Source: Roseisolibacter agri (GTDB lineage: Bacteria; Gemmatimonadota; Gemmatimonadetes; Gemmatimonadales; Gemmatimonadaceae). From it: a stretch of DNA of 64,000 bases. The position numbers and the translations under genes are program-made. Below the pieces are notes generated by a model. That model was not told the origin of the DNA. It did not search any database and worked only from the letters and a program-made list of their open reading frames with translations. Positions 16,298 through 24,508 of this stretch are shown in pieces; position 1 is the stretch's first letter, and each line of letters opens with the position of its first letter. The stretch is taken from the NCBI RefSeq assembly GCF_030159095.1, contig NZ_BRXS01000002.1:1-64000 (forward strand). The letters are read 5' to 3'.

Positions 16298-18682
16298 ATG
16301 TCCCTCCAATCCCGCCCGCTCCGACGGATCCTCCCCCTCGCGCTCGCCCTCGCGGCGGCCGTGGCGGGCGGGTGCCGCGAGCGCGCGCGGATCTCGCGCG
16401 ACGACGCGGCGGAGATCGCGCGGGCGGAGCGGGTGGTCGACTCCCTCCTGGCGGTCGCCCGCGCCGACGAGACCGCGCTCGGCACCGCCGGGCGCCCCGC
16501 CGCCGCCCGGCTCGACTCGTCCGGCGCCCGCGCCCTCCTCTATCTGGAGCGGGCGCGGCTCGGGCTGGGCTCCCCGTTCCGCCTCGCGGAGCAGGCCCGG
16601 CAGGATCCGGAGCTCTCGCGCCGCCTGGGCCGCACCCTCGCCTGGGCCCTCCTCGGCCGCGCCGCCTATGGGGAGACGTACACCGTCGATCCGGCCGCGC
16701 TCGCGGACGCGACCGACCCCTGGCGGCCGGGCGCGCTGGTCGACGGCCGGCTGCACCGCCGGCTGATCGACTCGACGGTCGCCGCGGCGCCGTCGGCCCG
16801 CACGGGCGAGGCGACGGTTCGGCTGGCGTTCGCGCTCGCGCGCGCGGAGCGGCTGGTCACCCCCCGCACCGCGGAGGCGGCGGTGCCGGCGGCGGCGCTC
16901 GCCCGCGACCGGCGGCTGGCGCGCGAGGACGCGGCCCGGCTGCTCGCCGCCAGCGCGGCCACCCGCGTCGCCGCCGACTCGGACGCGCTCGTCCTCCTGG
17001 AGCGCTGGCGCCGCGAGCGCCGCCTGACGGTCGAGCGGCCGCTCCTGGCCGACGACCTGCGCGCCGACGACGCGACCGCGGCCCGCGACGCCGAACGCCT
17101 GCTGGTCGCGATGCGCGAGCGAGTGCGCTCTGCCCTCGTCTCCACGGAGCCAGACACGACGCAGCCGGGCGACAGCATCGCACAGGCTGCGCCGATGGCG
17201 CCGTCCGTGGCGGCCGTCGTCGCCTGCGCCGCGCCCGACGCGCTCCTCCCCTGCCGCACCGCGGAGCGCCTGGCCGCGATCGAGTCCGCTCGGCGCGCCC
17301 GACCGGATCCGTTCGTGACGATCACCCTGGGCGGCTTCCGCTCGACCGTGTCAGACGGCAGCCTCGAACGCGACAGCATCGGGACCGGCAGCGATCCGGC
17401 GGTGCTGCGGCGACTCGCGGCGCGCGCCCGCACCGCCGACGGCCTCGCGGTCGAGTGGGTCCGCGCCCGCGGCACCCTCCCCGCCGACGGTGACGCGCTC
17501 CGCCGCGTCGCGCGACTGGTCCATGCGGTCGCGGTCGCGGCGCGGCCGTACGCACAGGCGCCCGTGACGCCGGCGACCGCCGCCGACCGCGACGTCCAGA
17601 CGGTCGCCGACCGACTCCGCATCTCCAGCGGGATCGCCCGCGTCGCCTTCGAGCGGGGGCTGCCGGCGTCGTGGCGCGTCCCCGCCCTGCGCGACCTCGA
17701 GCTGGCGGTGTCCGACCTCCGGCTGGCGCTCCCCGCGTTGACGCTCGACGGGCTGAACGTCCGCATCGGCGCGTCGCCGAAGGGCGACCTCGCGCTCGCG
17801 CTCCACGACCCGACCTCGCGGACGATCTTCCTCCCACCCGCCTCGGGCCCGGGGACGATCGCCCACGAGCTGGCCCACGACCTCGACTGGCAGGCCGCGC
17901 GCACCCAGCTCGGTCTCCGCGGCACCTACGCCACCGACCGCGCCGCGCGCCTGGGGGCCGAGCCGCTGGCGACCGCGGTGCGCGGCCTCGCGGACACCCG
18001 CAGCCGGAACGCGGCCCGCACCCGCGGCGGCAACGACCGACCCGCGGAGCTGTTCGCGCGGGGCGCCGACTGGTTCGTGGCGGCGATGCTGGCGCGCGAG
18101 GGGCGCATGAATGGCGCGCTCACCTCGGTGCAGGACGCGGAGCTGCCGGGCTTCGCGGGTGCCGCCGTCCCCGCACCGGGCACTGGAGCCGCCGACGCGA
18201 TCGTCGAGGCGCTGGGTCGCGTGACGCCCATCTCCCCGGTCTCGGTCGCCTGGTTCCGCGCCCGCTTCGGCGCCGACGCCCCGATGCCGGCGGCCGCCGT
18301 CGCGCGCCTGGCGCTCGACGCCTCCTCCACCTGGGGCGCCGAACGGACCCTCATCGGGCTCGGCTTCCCCGCGGGCCTGACCGAGCGGATGCCCCCGGGC
18401 GGCTCCGGTCGCGCTGCCGGCACCTGCCCCCTGGCGCCCTGGCAGAGTCGCCTGCTCTGGGTCGCGGCCGACGCGCGCGCCCGCGGGATGCTGCGCAGCC
18501 AGGCCGCCCGTGCGCCGATGATCGGCTTCCCGCTCTGGCAGTCGCGAGCCACGTTCGGTGCACCATGGGAGCAGGAGATCCTCGAGGAGCCGCGCCAGCG
18601 CTTCCGCGACGCGGTCATGCGCGGCGCGCTGCGCGACCTGCGCGCCCGGGCCCCGTTCGCCGACGTGGCCGCCTGCCGCTGA
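16298..18682 (+). CDS. Lipoprotein with HExxH metallopeptidase-like core, unknown family
   Basis: A 794-residue protein with a lipoprotein signal (LAAAVAGGC, Cys at about 26) and long Ala/Arg-rich helical regions. I do not recognise the family. Near residue 523 it carries IAHELAHDLDW, a zinc-binding HExxH, and about 60 residues later PAELFARGADWFVAAML, which would supply the third Glu ligand in a gluzincin-like arrangement as in LPD1-type domains. The C-terminus has paired Cys residues (GTCPLAPWQSR, VAACR). It lies between the ATPase and permease genes of an ABC importer, on the same strand. A role in maturing or delivering a substrate to that importer is possible but unproven. Confidence 0.7.
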   Translation: MSLQSRPLRRILPLALALAAAVAGGCRERARISRDDAAEIARAERVVDSLLAVARADETALGTAGRPAAARLDSSGARALLYLERARLGLGSPFRLAEQARQDPELSRRLGRTLAWALLGRAAYGETYTVDPAALADATDPWRPGALVDGRLHRRLIDSTVAAAPSARTGEATVRLAFALARAERLVTPRTAEAAVPAAALARDRRLAREDAARLLAASAATRVAADSDALVLLERWRRERRLTVERPLLADDLRADDATAARDAERLLVAMRERVRSALVSTEPDTTQPGDSIAQAAPMAPSVAAVVACAAPDALLPCRTAERLAAIESARRARPDPFVTITLGGFRSTVSDGSLERDSIGTGSDPAVLRRLAARARTADGLAVEWVRARGTLPADGDALRRVARLVHAVAVAARPYAQAPVTPATAADRDVQTVADRLRISSGIARVAFERGLPASWRVPALRDLELAVSDLRLALPALTLDGLNVRIGASPKGDLALALHDPTSRTIFLPPASGPGTIAHELAHDLDWQAARTQLGLRGTYATDRAARLGAEPLATAVRGLADTRSRNAARTRGGNDRPAELFARGADWFVAAMLAREGRMNGALTSVQDAELPGFAGAAVPAPGTGAADAIVEALGRVTPISPVSVAWFRARFGADAPMPAAAVARLALDASSTWGAERTLIGLGFPAGLTERMPPGGSGRAAGTCPLAPWQSRLLWVAADARARGMLRSQAARAPMIGFPLWQSRATFGAPWEQEILEEPRQRFRDAVMRGALRDLRARAPFADVAACR

Positions 18683-18708
18683 TCAGGCCAAACCGGGCGC
18701 GTCGATGG

Positions 18709-18714
18709 TAGCTT
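18709..18714 (+). promoter_or_regulatory. TAGCTT -10 hexamer before permease gene
   Basis: TAGCTT ends seven bases before the GTG at 18722, the spacing of a leaderless promoter. It favours GTG 18722 over the in-frame TTG at 18713, which lies inside the hexamer. Confidence 0.4.
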
Positions 18715-18721
18715 GCGCGCC

Positions 18722-19765
18722 GTGCCCCTCCGACCGCTCGCCGTCGGCGCCGCCACCCTGCTGCTGGCGGCCGGCGGCCTCGTGCTCCTGCTGGCCGCCA
18801 CCGGCCACGACGCCGCCGGCGCGCTCTCCGCGCTCTGGGCGGGCGCCGCGGGATCGCGCTACGCGCTGCTCTCGGCCACGCTCGTCCGCGCGACGCCGCT
18901 GATCCTGGCCGGGCTCGCGGTCGCCATCGCCTTCCGCGCCGGCATCCTCAACGTCGGGGCGGAGGGGCAGCTGCTGGCCGGCGGCGCGGCCGCGACGGCG
19001 GTGGGGCTGGCGGGGGCACCGATCCTTGGCATCCTGGCCGCCCCTGCGGCGCTGATCGCCGGCGTCGCGGCCGGCGCGGCCTGGGCCGGGATCGCGGCGC
19101 TGCTCCGCCGCCGCTTCGGCGTGCTCGAGGTCATCAGCACCATCATGCTGAACTTCGTCGCGCTCCACGCCGCCGGGTGGCTGGTGCGCGGCCCGCTCCA
19201 GGAGCCGCAGCGCATCTATCCCCAGTCCCCGTCGCTCCCCGACGCGGCGCGGCTCCCGATCCTGGTCCCCGAGTCGCGGCTGCACGTCGGCTTCGCGCTG
19301 GCCGTGCTGGCGGGCGTGGCGCTCTGGGCGCTGCTGCGCTTCACCGCCGCCGGCTTCCGGCTGCGCGCCGCCGGCCTCAACCCGGCCGCCGCCGCCAGCG
19401 CGGGGCTGATCGCCGTCCCCGCCGTGACGACCGGCGCCTTCCTCCTGAGCGGCGCGCTCGCGGGGCTGGCCGGCGCGGTCGAGGTCACGGGCGTCACCTA
19501 CGCGCTCTACGAGAACCTCTCCCCCGGCTACGGCTACACGGCGATCGCCGTCGCCCTCCTCGCCCGCCTGCACCCGCTCAGCGTCGTCGTCGCGGGGATC
19601 GGCTTCGGGGCCCTGGAGGCGGGCGCCGGCGCGATGCAGCGCGACGCGGGCGTCCCGGCCGTCGTCGTGACGGTCGTCGAGGCGCTGCTGATCCTGCTCG
19701 TCCTCGCCGCCGACCGGCTCCGCGACGTGCGCCCCGCCGCCCCCGCGAGGGAGCGCGCCGCATGA
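18722..19765 (+). CDS. ABC importer permease 1 (BmpC/YufP-like)
   Basis: A 347-residue integral membrane protein of the binding-protein-dependent permease family used by ribose/nucleoside importers (BPD_transp_2). It has about eight to ten hydrophobic segments, with the diagnostic AFRAGILNVGAEGQLLAGG loop near residue 70 and GYGYTAIAVALLARLHPL near 260. Together with the next gene it would form the transmembrane heterodimer served by the ATPase at 14726. The stop overlaps the next ATG (ATGA). Start GTG 18722 is preferred because of the upstream hexamer; TTG 18713 is the alternative. Confidence 0.88.
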   Translation: MPLRPLAVGAATLLLAAGGLVLLLAATGHDAAGALSALWAGAAGSRYALLSATLVRATPLILAGLAVAIAFRAGILNVGAEGQLLAGGAAATAVGLAGAPILGILAAPAALIAGVAAGAAWAGIAALLRRRFGVLEVISTIMLNFVALHAAGWLVRGPLQEPQRIYPQSPSLPDAARLPILVPESRLHVGFALAVLAGVALWALLRFTAAGFRLRAAGLNPAAAASAGLIAVPAVTTGAFLLSGALAGLAGAVEVTGVTYALYENLSPGYGYTAIAVALLARLHPLSVVVAGIGFGALEAGAGAMQRDAGVPAVVVTVVEALLILLVLAADRLRDVRPAAPARERAA

Positions 19766-20679
19766 GCGACGCCCTGGCCGCCTTCCTCGAAGCCACCGTC
19801 CGCACCGCCACCCCGCTCGCCCTCGCCGCCCTCGGCGAGTCGGTGACCGAGCGGGCCGGCGTCATCAACATCGGGCTCGAGGGGGCGATCATGGCGGGCG
19901 CCTTCGGCGCGCTGGTGGGTGCGGGCCTCGCGCCGGGCGCCGGCGGCGCGCTCCTCGGCTTCGCGGTGGGCGCGCTCGCCGGGCTGCTGGCGGCGGCGCT
20001 CTTCGCGGCGTTCGCGGTCGGGCTCCGCGCCGACCAGATCATCACCGGCACGGCCGTCACCCTGGCCTCGCTCGGCCTCACGGGGACGCTGTACCGGACC
20101 CTGTATGGGGAGACGGGCGCCGCGCTCACCCTGCCGACCACGCCTCCGGCCCCGATCCCGGGGCTGAGCGCGATCCCACTGCTCGGCCGCGCCCTGTTCG
20201 CGCAGCCGCCGGCGACCTACCTCCTCTACCTGCTGGTGCCGGCGCTCGCGTGGTGGTCGTCGCGCACGCACGCGGGGCTCGCGCTGCGCGCGGTCGGCGA
20301 GCGCCCCGACGCGGCCGTCGCCGCCGGCATCCGCCCGCGCCGCGTCCAGCTCGCGGCCACCCTCTTCGGCGGCGCGCTCGGCGGCCTCGCGGGCGCGACC
20401 CTGGTGCTCGCCCAGGCCGGGACGTTCGCCGAGGGGATGAGCGCGGGCCGCGGGTTCATCGCGATCGCGATCGTGGTGCTCGGCCGCTGGCACCCGGTCG
20501 GCGTCGCCGCGGCGGCCCTGCTCTTCGGCGCCGCGAGCGCGCTGCAGTACCTCTTCCAGGCGATGGGCTGGCAGCTGCCGTATCAGCTCTTCCTCGCGCT
20601 GCCGTACCTGCTGACGCTCGTCGTGCTGGCGAGCGTGTCCGGACGCGCCGCGGCGCCGGCAGCGCTGGGACAGCGGTAG
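19762..20679 (+). CDS. ABC importer permease 2 (BmpD/YufQ-like)
   Basis: A 305-residue membrane protein of the same permease family, with the AGVINIGLEGAIMAGAFGAL motif at residues 33-52, GLRADQIITGTAVTLASLGLTG, and GRGFIAIAIVVLGRWHP near the C-terminus. It pairs with the previous permease, with which it is translationally coupled. The pair and the double-NBD ATPase match the composition of guanosine/purine nucleoside (BMP) importers. A composite palindrome starts two bases after its stop. Confidence 0.9.
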   Translation: MSDALAAFLEATVRTATPLALAALGESVTERAGVINIGLEGAIMAGAFGALVGAGLAPGAGGALLGFAVGALAGLLAAALFAAFAVGLRADQIITGTAVTLASLGLTGTLYRTLYGETGAALTLPTTPPAPIPGLSAIPLLGRALFAQPPATYLLYLLVPALAWWSSRTHAGLALRAVGERPDAAVAAGIRPRRVQLAATLFGGALGGLAGATLVLAQAGTFAEGMSAGRGFIAIAIVVLGRWHPVGVAAAALLFGAASALQYLFQAMGWQLPYQLFLALPYLLTLVVLASVSGRAAAPAALGQR

Positions 20680-20680
20680 G

Positions 20681-20950
20681 GCTGCGTGCTGCGTGCTCCG
20701 TGCTGCGTGTGGGCGCGGTGCCCTCGGCAGTCCGCGTCGCACCCGAGCTGTCCGCCACTGGTGAGGATGCGGATGCTCCGGATGAGACGGATCATGCGGA
20801 TCGCTCCTCGGAGTGCACGGGACGTCGCCGCCACGCGGCGCGATCCGCACGATCCGTTCAGATCCAAAGGATCCGTATCCTCCCCAATAGCCAAAGGGGT
20901 CCGGCGCGTCGGTGTCGGCCACGCAGCACGAAGCACGCGGCACGCAGCCT
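20681..20950. repeat. Composite nested palindrome: class C outer arms around class A (copy 4)
   Basis: The left outer arm 20681-20713 consists of GCTGCGT/GCTCCGT heptamers. Its complement (CACGCAGCACGAAGCACG) lies at 20920-20949. Enclosed is a class A element (core about 20760-20890) with GGATGCGGATGCTCCGGAT on the left. Its centre reads GGGACGTCGCCGCCAC, the reverse orientation of copies 1-3. In this copy both arms share a variant spacer (CGGATCATGCGGATCGC versus CGGATCGTGCGGATCGC), so the arms match each other better than other copies. Confidence 0.85.
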
Positions 20951-20954
20951 CCCG

Positions 20955-21353
20955 ATGCATCTGACCGACCTCCCCACCCTCCTTCGCTCGCTCGCGCCCG
21001 TGCTGCGCGACGGCGAGTGGGTGTTCTGCTGGCTCGATCACGACGCGGCGCAGGCGCACGCGGAGCACGCGCTGGCGAGCATGCGCGAGGACGACGGCAT
21101 GTCGCTCGTGCTGCCGCTGGCGCACGCGCGCGCACACGGGCTGCCCGACACGCCCGCGTTCCGCTGCATCACGCTCACCGTGCACTCCAGCCTCGAGGCG
21201 GTCGGGCTCACGGCGGCGGTGTCCGGCGCGCTCGCCGCGCGCGGCATCGCGGCCAACGTGATCGCGGGTGCGCGCCACGACCACGTGTTCGTGCCGGAGA
21301 TGCGGGCCGACGAGGCGCTGGCGGTGCTGCAGGCGCTGTCGCGCGGCGCGTGA
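20955..21353 (+). CDS. ACT-domain-containing protein
   Basis: A 132-residue protein with the fold pattern of the double ACT-like family (N-terminal strand GEWVFCWLDHD, then FRCITLTVHSSLEAVGLTAAVSGALAARGIAANVIAGARHDHVFVPEMRADEAL). The second half is a clear ACT motif with the ligand-loop glycine and VFVP strand. Such small ACT proteins bind amino acids or other small ligands; no enzymatic domain is attached. The ATG at 20955 begins five bases after the composite palindrome, so the 5' leader, if any, contains the right arm of that structure. Confidence 0.82.
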   Translation: MHLTDLPTLLRSLAPVLRDGEWVFCWLDHDAAQAHAEHALASMREDDGMSLVLPLAHARAHGLPDTPAFRCITLTVHSSLEAVGLTAAVSGALAARGIAANVIAGARHDHVFVPEMRADEALAVLQALSRGA

Positions 21354-21380
21354 GGACCCGCAGTCCGCAGCGCGCAGCCG

Positions 21381-21791
21381 TCAGTTGGTGAGTGGCACCT
21401 CGGCCATGATCGCCAGCAGGTTCTCCTCCGGGTCGCGCAGGAACGCCATCCAGATCTCGCGGTCCGCGAGGCGCGCGATGAGGTGCGGCGCGTCGACGAA
21501 CGTCACGCCGCGCGCGGTGAGCGTCGCGTGCGCCGCGTGCACGTCCGGCACGCTGAAGTAGAGCACCGAGTTGCCGCGCGGCGCCTCGCCGTCCTCCGGC
21601 TCCCCCAGCATCAGCCGCTGCCCCGCGCAGTCGAAGAACGCGAGCCTCGGCGGCGCCTCGAACAGCAGGGGCAGGCCGAGCACGTCGCGGTAGAAGGTCA
21701 CCGCGCCGCGCAGGTCGCGCACCGTCATCGCGATCTGTCCGATGCGGCCCAGCCCCGTCGCGGCCAGTGCGTCTGCGGCGCTCGTCGTCAT
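21381..21791 (-). CDS. VOC family (glyoxalase-like) protein
   Basis: A 136-residue vicinal-oxygen-chelate protein with two beta-alpha-beta-beta-beta units: IGQIAMTVRDLRGAVTFYRDVLGLPLLFE at about 15-43 and VLYFSVPDVHAAHATLTARGV, ending in FLRDPEENLLAIMAE with the metal-ligand Glu. The usual first His ligand is replaced by Gln/Ala at IGQIAM. The substrate is unknown. The ATG at 21791 follows GGGAGAG. It converges on the ACT gene and is divergent from the membrane protein gene at 21998. Confidence 0.85.
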   Translation of the reverse strand: MTTSAADALAATGLGRIGQIAMTVRDLRGAVTFYRDVLGLPLLFEAPPRLAFFDCAGQRLMLGEPEDGEAPRGNSVLYFSVPDVHAAHATLTARGVTFVDAPHLIARLADREIWMAFLRDPEENLLAIMAEVPLTN

Positions 21792-21911
21792 GTCTCTCCC
21801 GGTGGTGCGTGCGTCGCGCACGCGGTGCATGGCGCATGTCGGTCGCGCATCGGCCATCCGCCGCGCCGACGACCGCCACGGTGCCCCGCGCCGCACGTGG
21901 CCGCAAGCGGC

Positions 21912-21947
21912 TTGCGCGAGCGGCCATGCACTTTATAATGCAAAGTG
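21912..21947 (+). promoter_or_regulatory. TATAAT promoter overlapped by a dyad operator
   Basis: The sequence CACTTTATAATGCAAAGTG at 21929-21947 is an interrupted dyad (CACTTT / AAAGTG) that contains a perfect TATAAT -10 at 21934-21939. A TTG-starting -35 candidate sits at 21912. It is a strikingly AT-rich island in GC-rich DNA, 51 bases before the GTG of the membrane protein gene. A repressor binding here would block the polymerase. Confidence 0.6.
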
Positions 21948-21997
21948 GATGACCGGTCGAACCCGGTCGCGGCGTTCACGAGCACCGGGAGGAAGTC

Positions 21998-22480
21998 GTG
22001 CGGCAGTGGCTGAGACGCATCCGCGGGGTGCTCGGGATGGGGCTGATCTGGGCGATCGGCGGGATCGGCATCGGCGGCCTGATCGAGCTGCTCGACAACG
22101 TCGCGCCCGCGGCGCACGGCTTCACGCGCCAGGTCGACATGTGGCCGCAGACGCTGGCGATCCCCGGCTTCATCGCCGGCGTGGTGTTCGCCATCGTGCT
22201 CGGGATCGCGGGCGGGCGCCGCCGCTTCGAGGAGCTGTCGTTCCAGCGCTTCGCCGCCTGGGGCGTGGTGACCGGCGTCCTGGTGGGCGCGCTCGGCATG
22301 TCGCTCGGCGCGCCGATCCTCTTTCTCGGCGTGATGACGGTGCTCAGCGTCATCGGCGCCTCGAGCACGCTGGCCCTCGCGCGCTTCGCCGAGCGGCGTG
22401 GGCTCATCGGTGCTGGCGCGACGCCGCGTGCGGAGCTCGCGCCCGGCACGGCGCAGGAGCTGCTCGGGCGCGGCGACTGA
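21998..22480 (+). CDS. Small integral membrane protein of unknown function
   Basis: A 160-residue protein with four hydrophobic segments (IWAIGGIGIGGLIELL, LAIPGFIAGVVFAIVLGIAG, and two in WGVVTGVLVGALGMSLGAPILFLGVMTVLSVIGA) and a soluble C-terminal tail. No family could be assigned. The GTG at 21998 is preceded by GGGAGGAAG. It has its own strong promoter/operator and is followed by a serine hydrolase gene 116 bases downstream on the same strand, a pairing that may be functional. The dyad promoter suggests inducible expression. Confidence 0.72.
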   Translation: MRQWLRRIRGVLGMGLIWAIGGIGIGGLIELLDNVAPAAHGFTRQVDMWPQTLAIPGFIAGVVFAIVLGIAGGRRRFEELSFQRFAAWGVVTGVLVGALGMSLGAPILFLGVMTVLSVIGASSTLALARFAERRGLIGAGATPRAELAPGTAQELLGRGD

Positions 22481-22596
22481 GCGCGCCGGCGTCCGGCGCG
22501 ACCGCGCGGGAGGCGCGAGTCCTGCCGGAAGCGATGGCCCGAGCCGCGGCCCCGGCCGTGCCGCGGCGCGCCGTCCCATCGCACGAGGGAGATCGC

Positions 22597-23745
22597 ATGA
22601 CGCCGCGTCGGACGCGAAAGGCCGTCGGGTGGATCGTCGCCACGATCGTCGGCATGGTCACGCTGGCGGCCGTCGCCGCCGCGCAGCCGGGCGGGCCGTC
22701 CGCGCCGCAGCTGGACTCGCTCGTTCGCGCGGCGCAGCAGTCGATCGGCGCGCCCGGCATCTCGGTCGCCGTCGGTGTCGGCGGGCGGATCGCGTACTCC
22801 GGCGCCTTCGGCAGCGCCGACGTCGAGAACGCGGTGCCCGCTACCGCGGCCACCGTCTATCGCACGGCGTCGGTGGCGAAGCCGTTCACCGCCGCCGCCG
22901 TGCTCCGCCTGGCGGCGCAGCGGAAGCTGGAGCTCGACCGCTCGATCCGCGCCTACGTGCGCGAGCTGCCGGCGACGTACGACCGGGTGACGCTGCGCGA
23001 CCTGCTGCGCCACACCGGCGGCGTGCGCCACTACCGGAACGACGCGGAGTTCGTGACCACGCGCCACTGCGACAGCCTCGCGCAGGCGCTCGCCATCTTC
23101 GCCACCGACTCGCTGGAGCACGCGCCGGGCGAGAAGATCACGTACTCGAGCTACGGCTACACGCTGCTCGGGCTCGCGGTGGAGCGTGCGTCGGGCCAGC
23201 GCTACGTGGACGTCGTGCGGACCACGGTCTTCGAGCCGGCCGGCATGCGCGGCACCCGGCTCGACGATCTCGCCGTCGTGCCGCACCGGGCGCGCGGCTA
23301 CCGGCGCGCGGAGGGCCAGCCACTCGCGAACGCGCCGCCGCTGGACGCGAGCTGTCGCGTGCCCGCCGGCGGCTTCGTCGCGACGGCCGAGGATCTCGTG
23401 CGCTTCGCGATGGCGCTCGATGCGGGCACACTGCTCGACGCGCGCTCGGTGCGCGAGATGACGCGGTCGCACCTGACGCCCGACATCATCGCGCGCACGC
23501 TGGCCGGGCTGCCGGTGCCGCCGGGCTATCAGCCGCCGGGCATGGGCTTCGGCTGGGCCGTGGAGCCGGACGGGCGCGCCGTGTACCACGGCGGGAACCA
23601 GCCGGGCTTCACGTCGATGCTCTACCACGTGCCCGATCGGGACCTGAGCGTCGCCGTGATGACCAACCTCGACGGCGCCGGCGACGCGCTCACGGAGCTC
23701 GCGCGCCGGATCGCGGCGACCTACGCGGATCCGGTGCGCAAGTAG
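22597..23745 (+). CDS. Exported serine hydrolase (beta-lactamase/ClassC-like, PBP4*-type)
   Basis: A 382-residue protein with an N-terminal membrane/signal segment (GWIVATIVGMVTLAAVAAAQ) and the serine beta-lactamase fold. The SxxK nucleophile is in TASVAKPF near residue 91, a YSSYGY motif takes the place of YxN, and an HGGNQPGF near residue 332 provides the KTG-equivalent box. It resembles class C-like esterases and D-aminopeptidases rather than true beta-lactamases. The inferred location is periplasmic. ATG 22597 follows GAGGGAG. It is probably cotranscribed with the small membrane protein upstream. Confidence 0.87.
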   Translation: MTPRRTRKAVGWIVATIVGMVTLAAVAAAQPGGPSAPQLDSLVRAAQQSIGAPGISVAVGVGGRIAYSGAFGSADVENAVPATAATVYRTASVAKPFTAAAVLRLAAQRKLELDRSIRAYVRELPATYDRVTLRDLLRHTGGVRHYRNDAEFVTTRHCDSLAQALAIFATDSLEHAPGEKITYSSYGYTLLGLAVERASGQRYVDVVRTTVFEPAGMRGTRLDDLAVVPHRARGYRRAEGQPLANAPPLDASCRVPAGGFVATAEDLVRFAMALDAGTLLDARSVREMTRSHLTPDIIARTLAGLPVPPGYQPPGMGFGWAVEPDGRAVYHGGNQPGFTSMLYHVPDRDLSVAVMTNLDGAGDALTELARRIAATYADPVRK

Positions 23746-23757
23746 CGACCGGACGTC

Positions 23758-24495
23758 TCAGGACGGCGCGGTCTCGGCGCGCGCGTGCACCTCGGCCACC
23801 TCGCGCGCGAGGCGCGCGGGATCGGCGTGCTCCAGCGGATGGCCGGTCGCGGGCAGCACCGCCAGCTCGCCCTTCGGCAGCGCGCGCACCGCGGCCGCGC
23901 ACTCGTCCAGCGTCATCGTCGCGTCGCGGTCGCCGACGCAGATGCGCGCCGGACACGCGATCGCGGCCAGCACGTCGGGCGTGACCGTCGGCCGCGCGGC
24001 GATCGCGTGCATCATCGCCGCGGTGCGCGACAGCACGCGCTCCCATCCGCCCGCGTCGCCGTGGCGCGCGGCCAGCGCATCGGCGAAGCGCGGCACCTTC
24101 GCGCGGATCGCGGCGGGATCCAGCCGCGACGTCTCGCGCGCCGCCGACTCGGGCGTCCACGCGAGCTTGGTCGCCAGCGTCACCACCGCGCGCACGCGCG
24201 CCGGATGCTCGGCCGCCAGCAGCAGCGCCACGTAGCCGCCCATGCTGTAGCCGAACACCGTCGCGCGCGCGATGCCGTCGCGGTCCATCGCGTCCAACAC
24301 GCCCGCGGCCAGCCGTGCGACGTCGTACGGCGCGTCGGACGCGGCGTCGGGATCGGGCGTGGCGCCGTGCCCCGCGAACTCGTGCGCATGGACGGGCGTG
24401 CCCGCGGGCACGAGCGGCGCGAGGGCGTCGGCGAGCGGGCGCAGCGTGTCGCGCGCGCCGAGCGCGCCGTGGAGCAGCAGGATGGCGTCGGGCAT
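23758..24495 (-). CDS. Alpha/beta hydrolase
   Basis: A 245-residue protein with a complete alpha/beta-hydrolase pattern: oxyanion LLLHGALGARDT at residues 6-17, nucleophile elbow GYSMGGY near 88, an Asp in CVGDRDATM near 190, and the catalytic His in ATGHPLEH near 216. Substrate unknown; MhpC/YbfF-like esterases are the nearest type. The ATG at 24495 is supported by TAGCTT ending seven bases upstream, inside the 3' end of the preceding gene, so it may be transcribed leaderlessly as well as from upstream. The longer ATG at 24522 lies inside the neighbouring gene. Confidence 0.87.
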   Translation of the reverse strand: MPDAILLLHGALGARDTLRPLADALAPLVPAGTPVHAHEFAGHGATPDPDAASDAPYDVARLAAGVLDAMDRDGIARATVFGYSMGGYVALLLAAEHPARVRAVVTLATKLAWTPESAARETSRLDPAAIRAKVPRFADALAARHGDAGGWERVLSRTAAMMHAIAARPTVTPDVLAAIACPARICVGDRDATMTLDECAAAVRALPKGELAVLPATGHPLEHADPARLAREVAEVHARAETAPS

Positions 24496-24502
24496 GGCGA
24501 GA

Positions 24503-24508
24503 AAGCTA
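24503..24508 (-). promoter_or_regulatory. TAGCTT -10 hexamer, leaderless start
   Basis: The minus strand reads TAGCTT seven bases before the ATG at 24495. It overlaps the last codon positions of the gene at 24506-25750. Confidence 0.4.
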
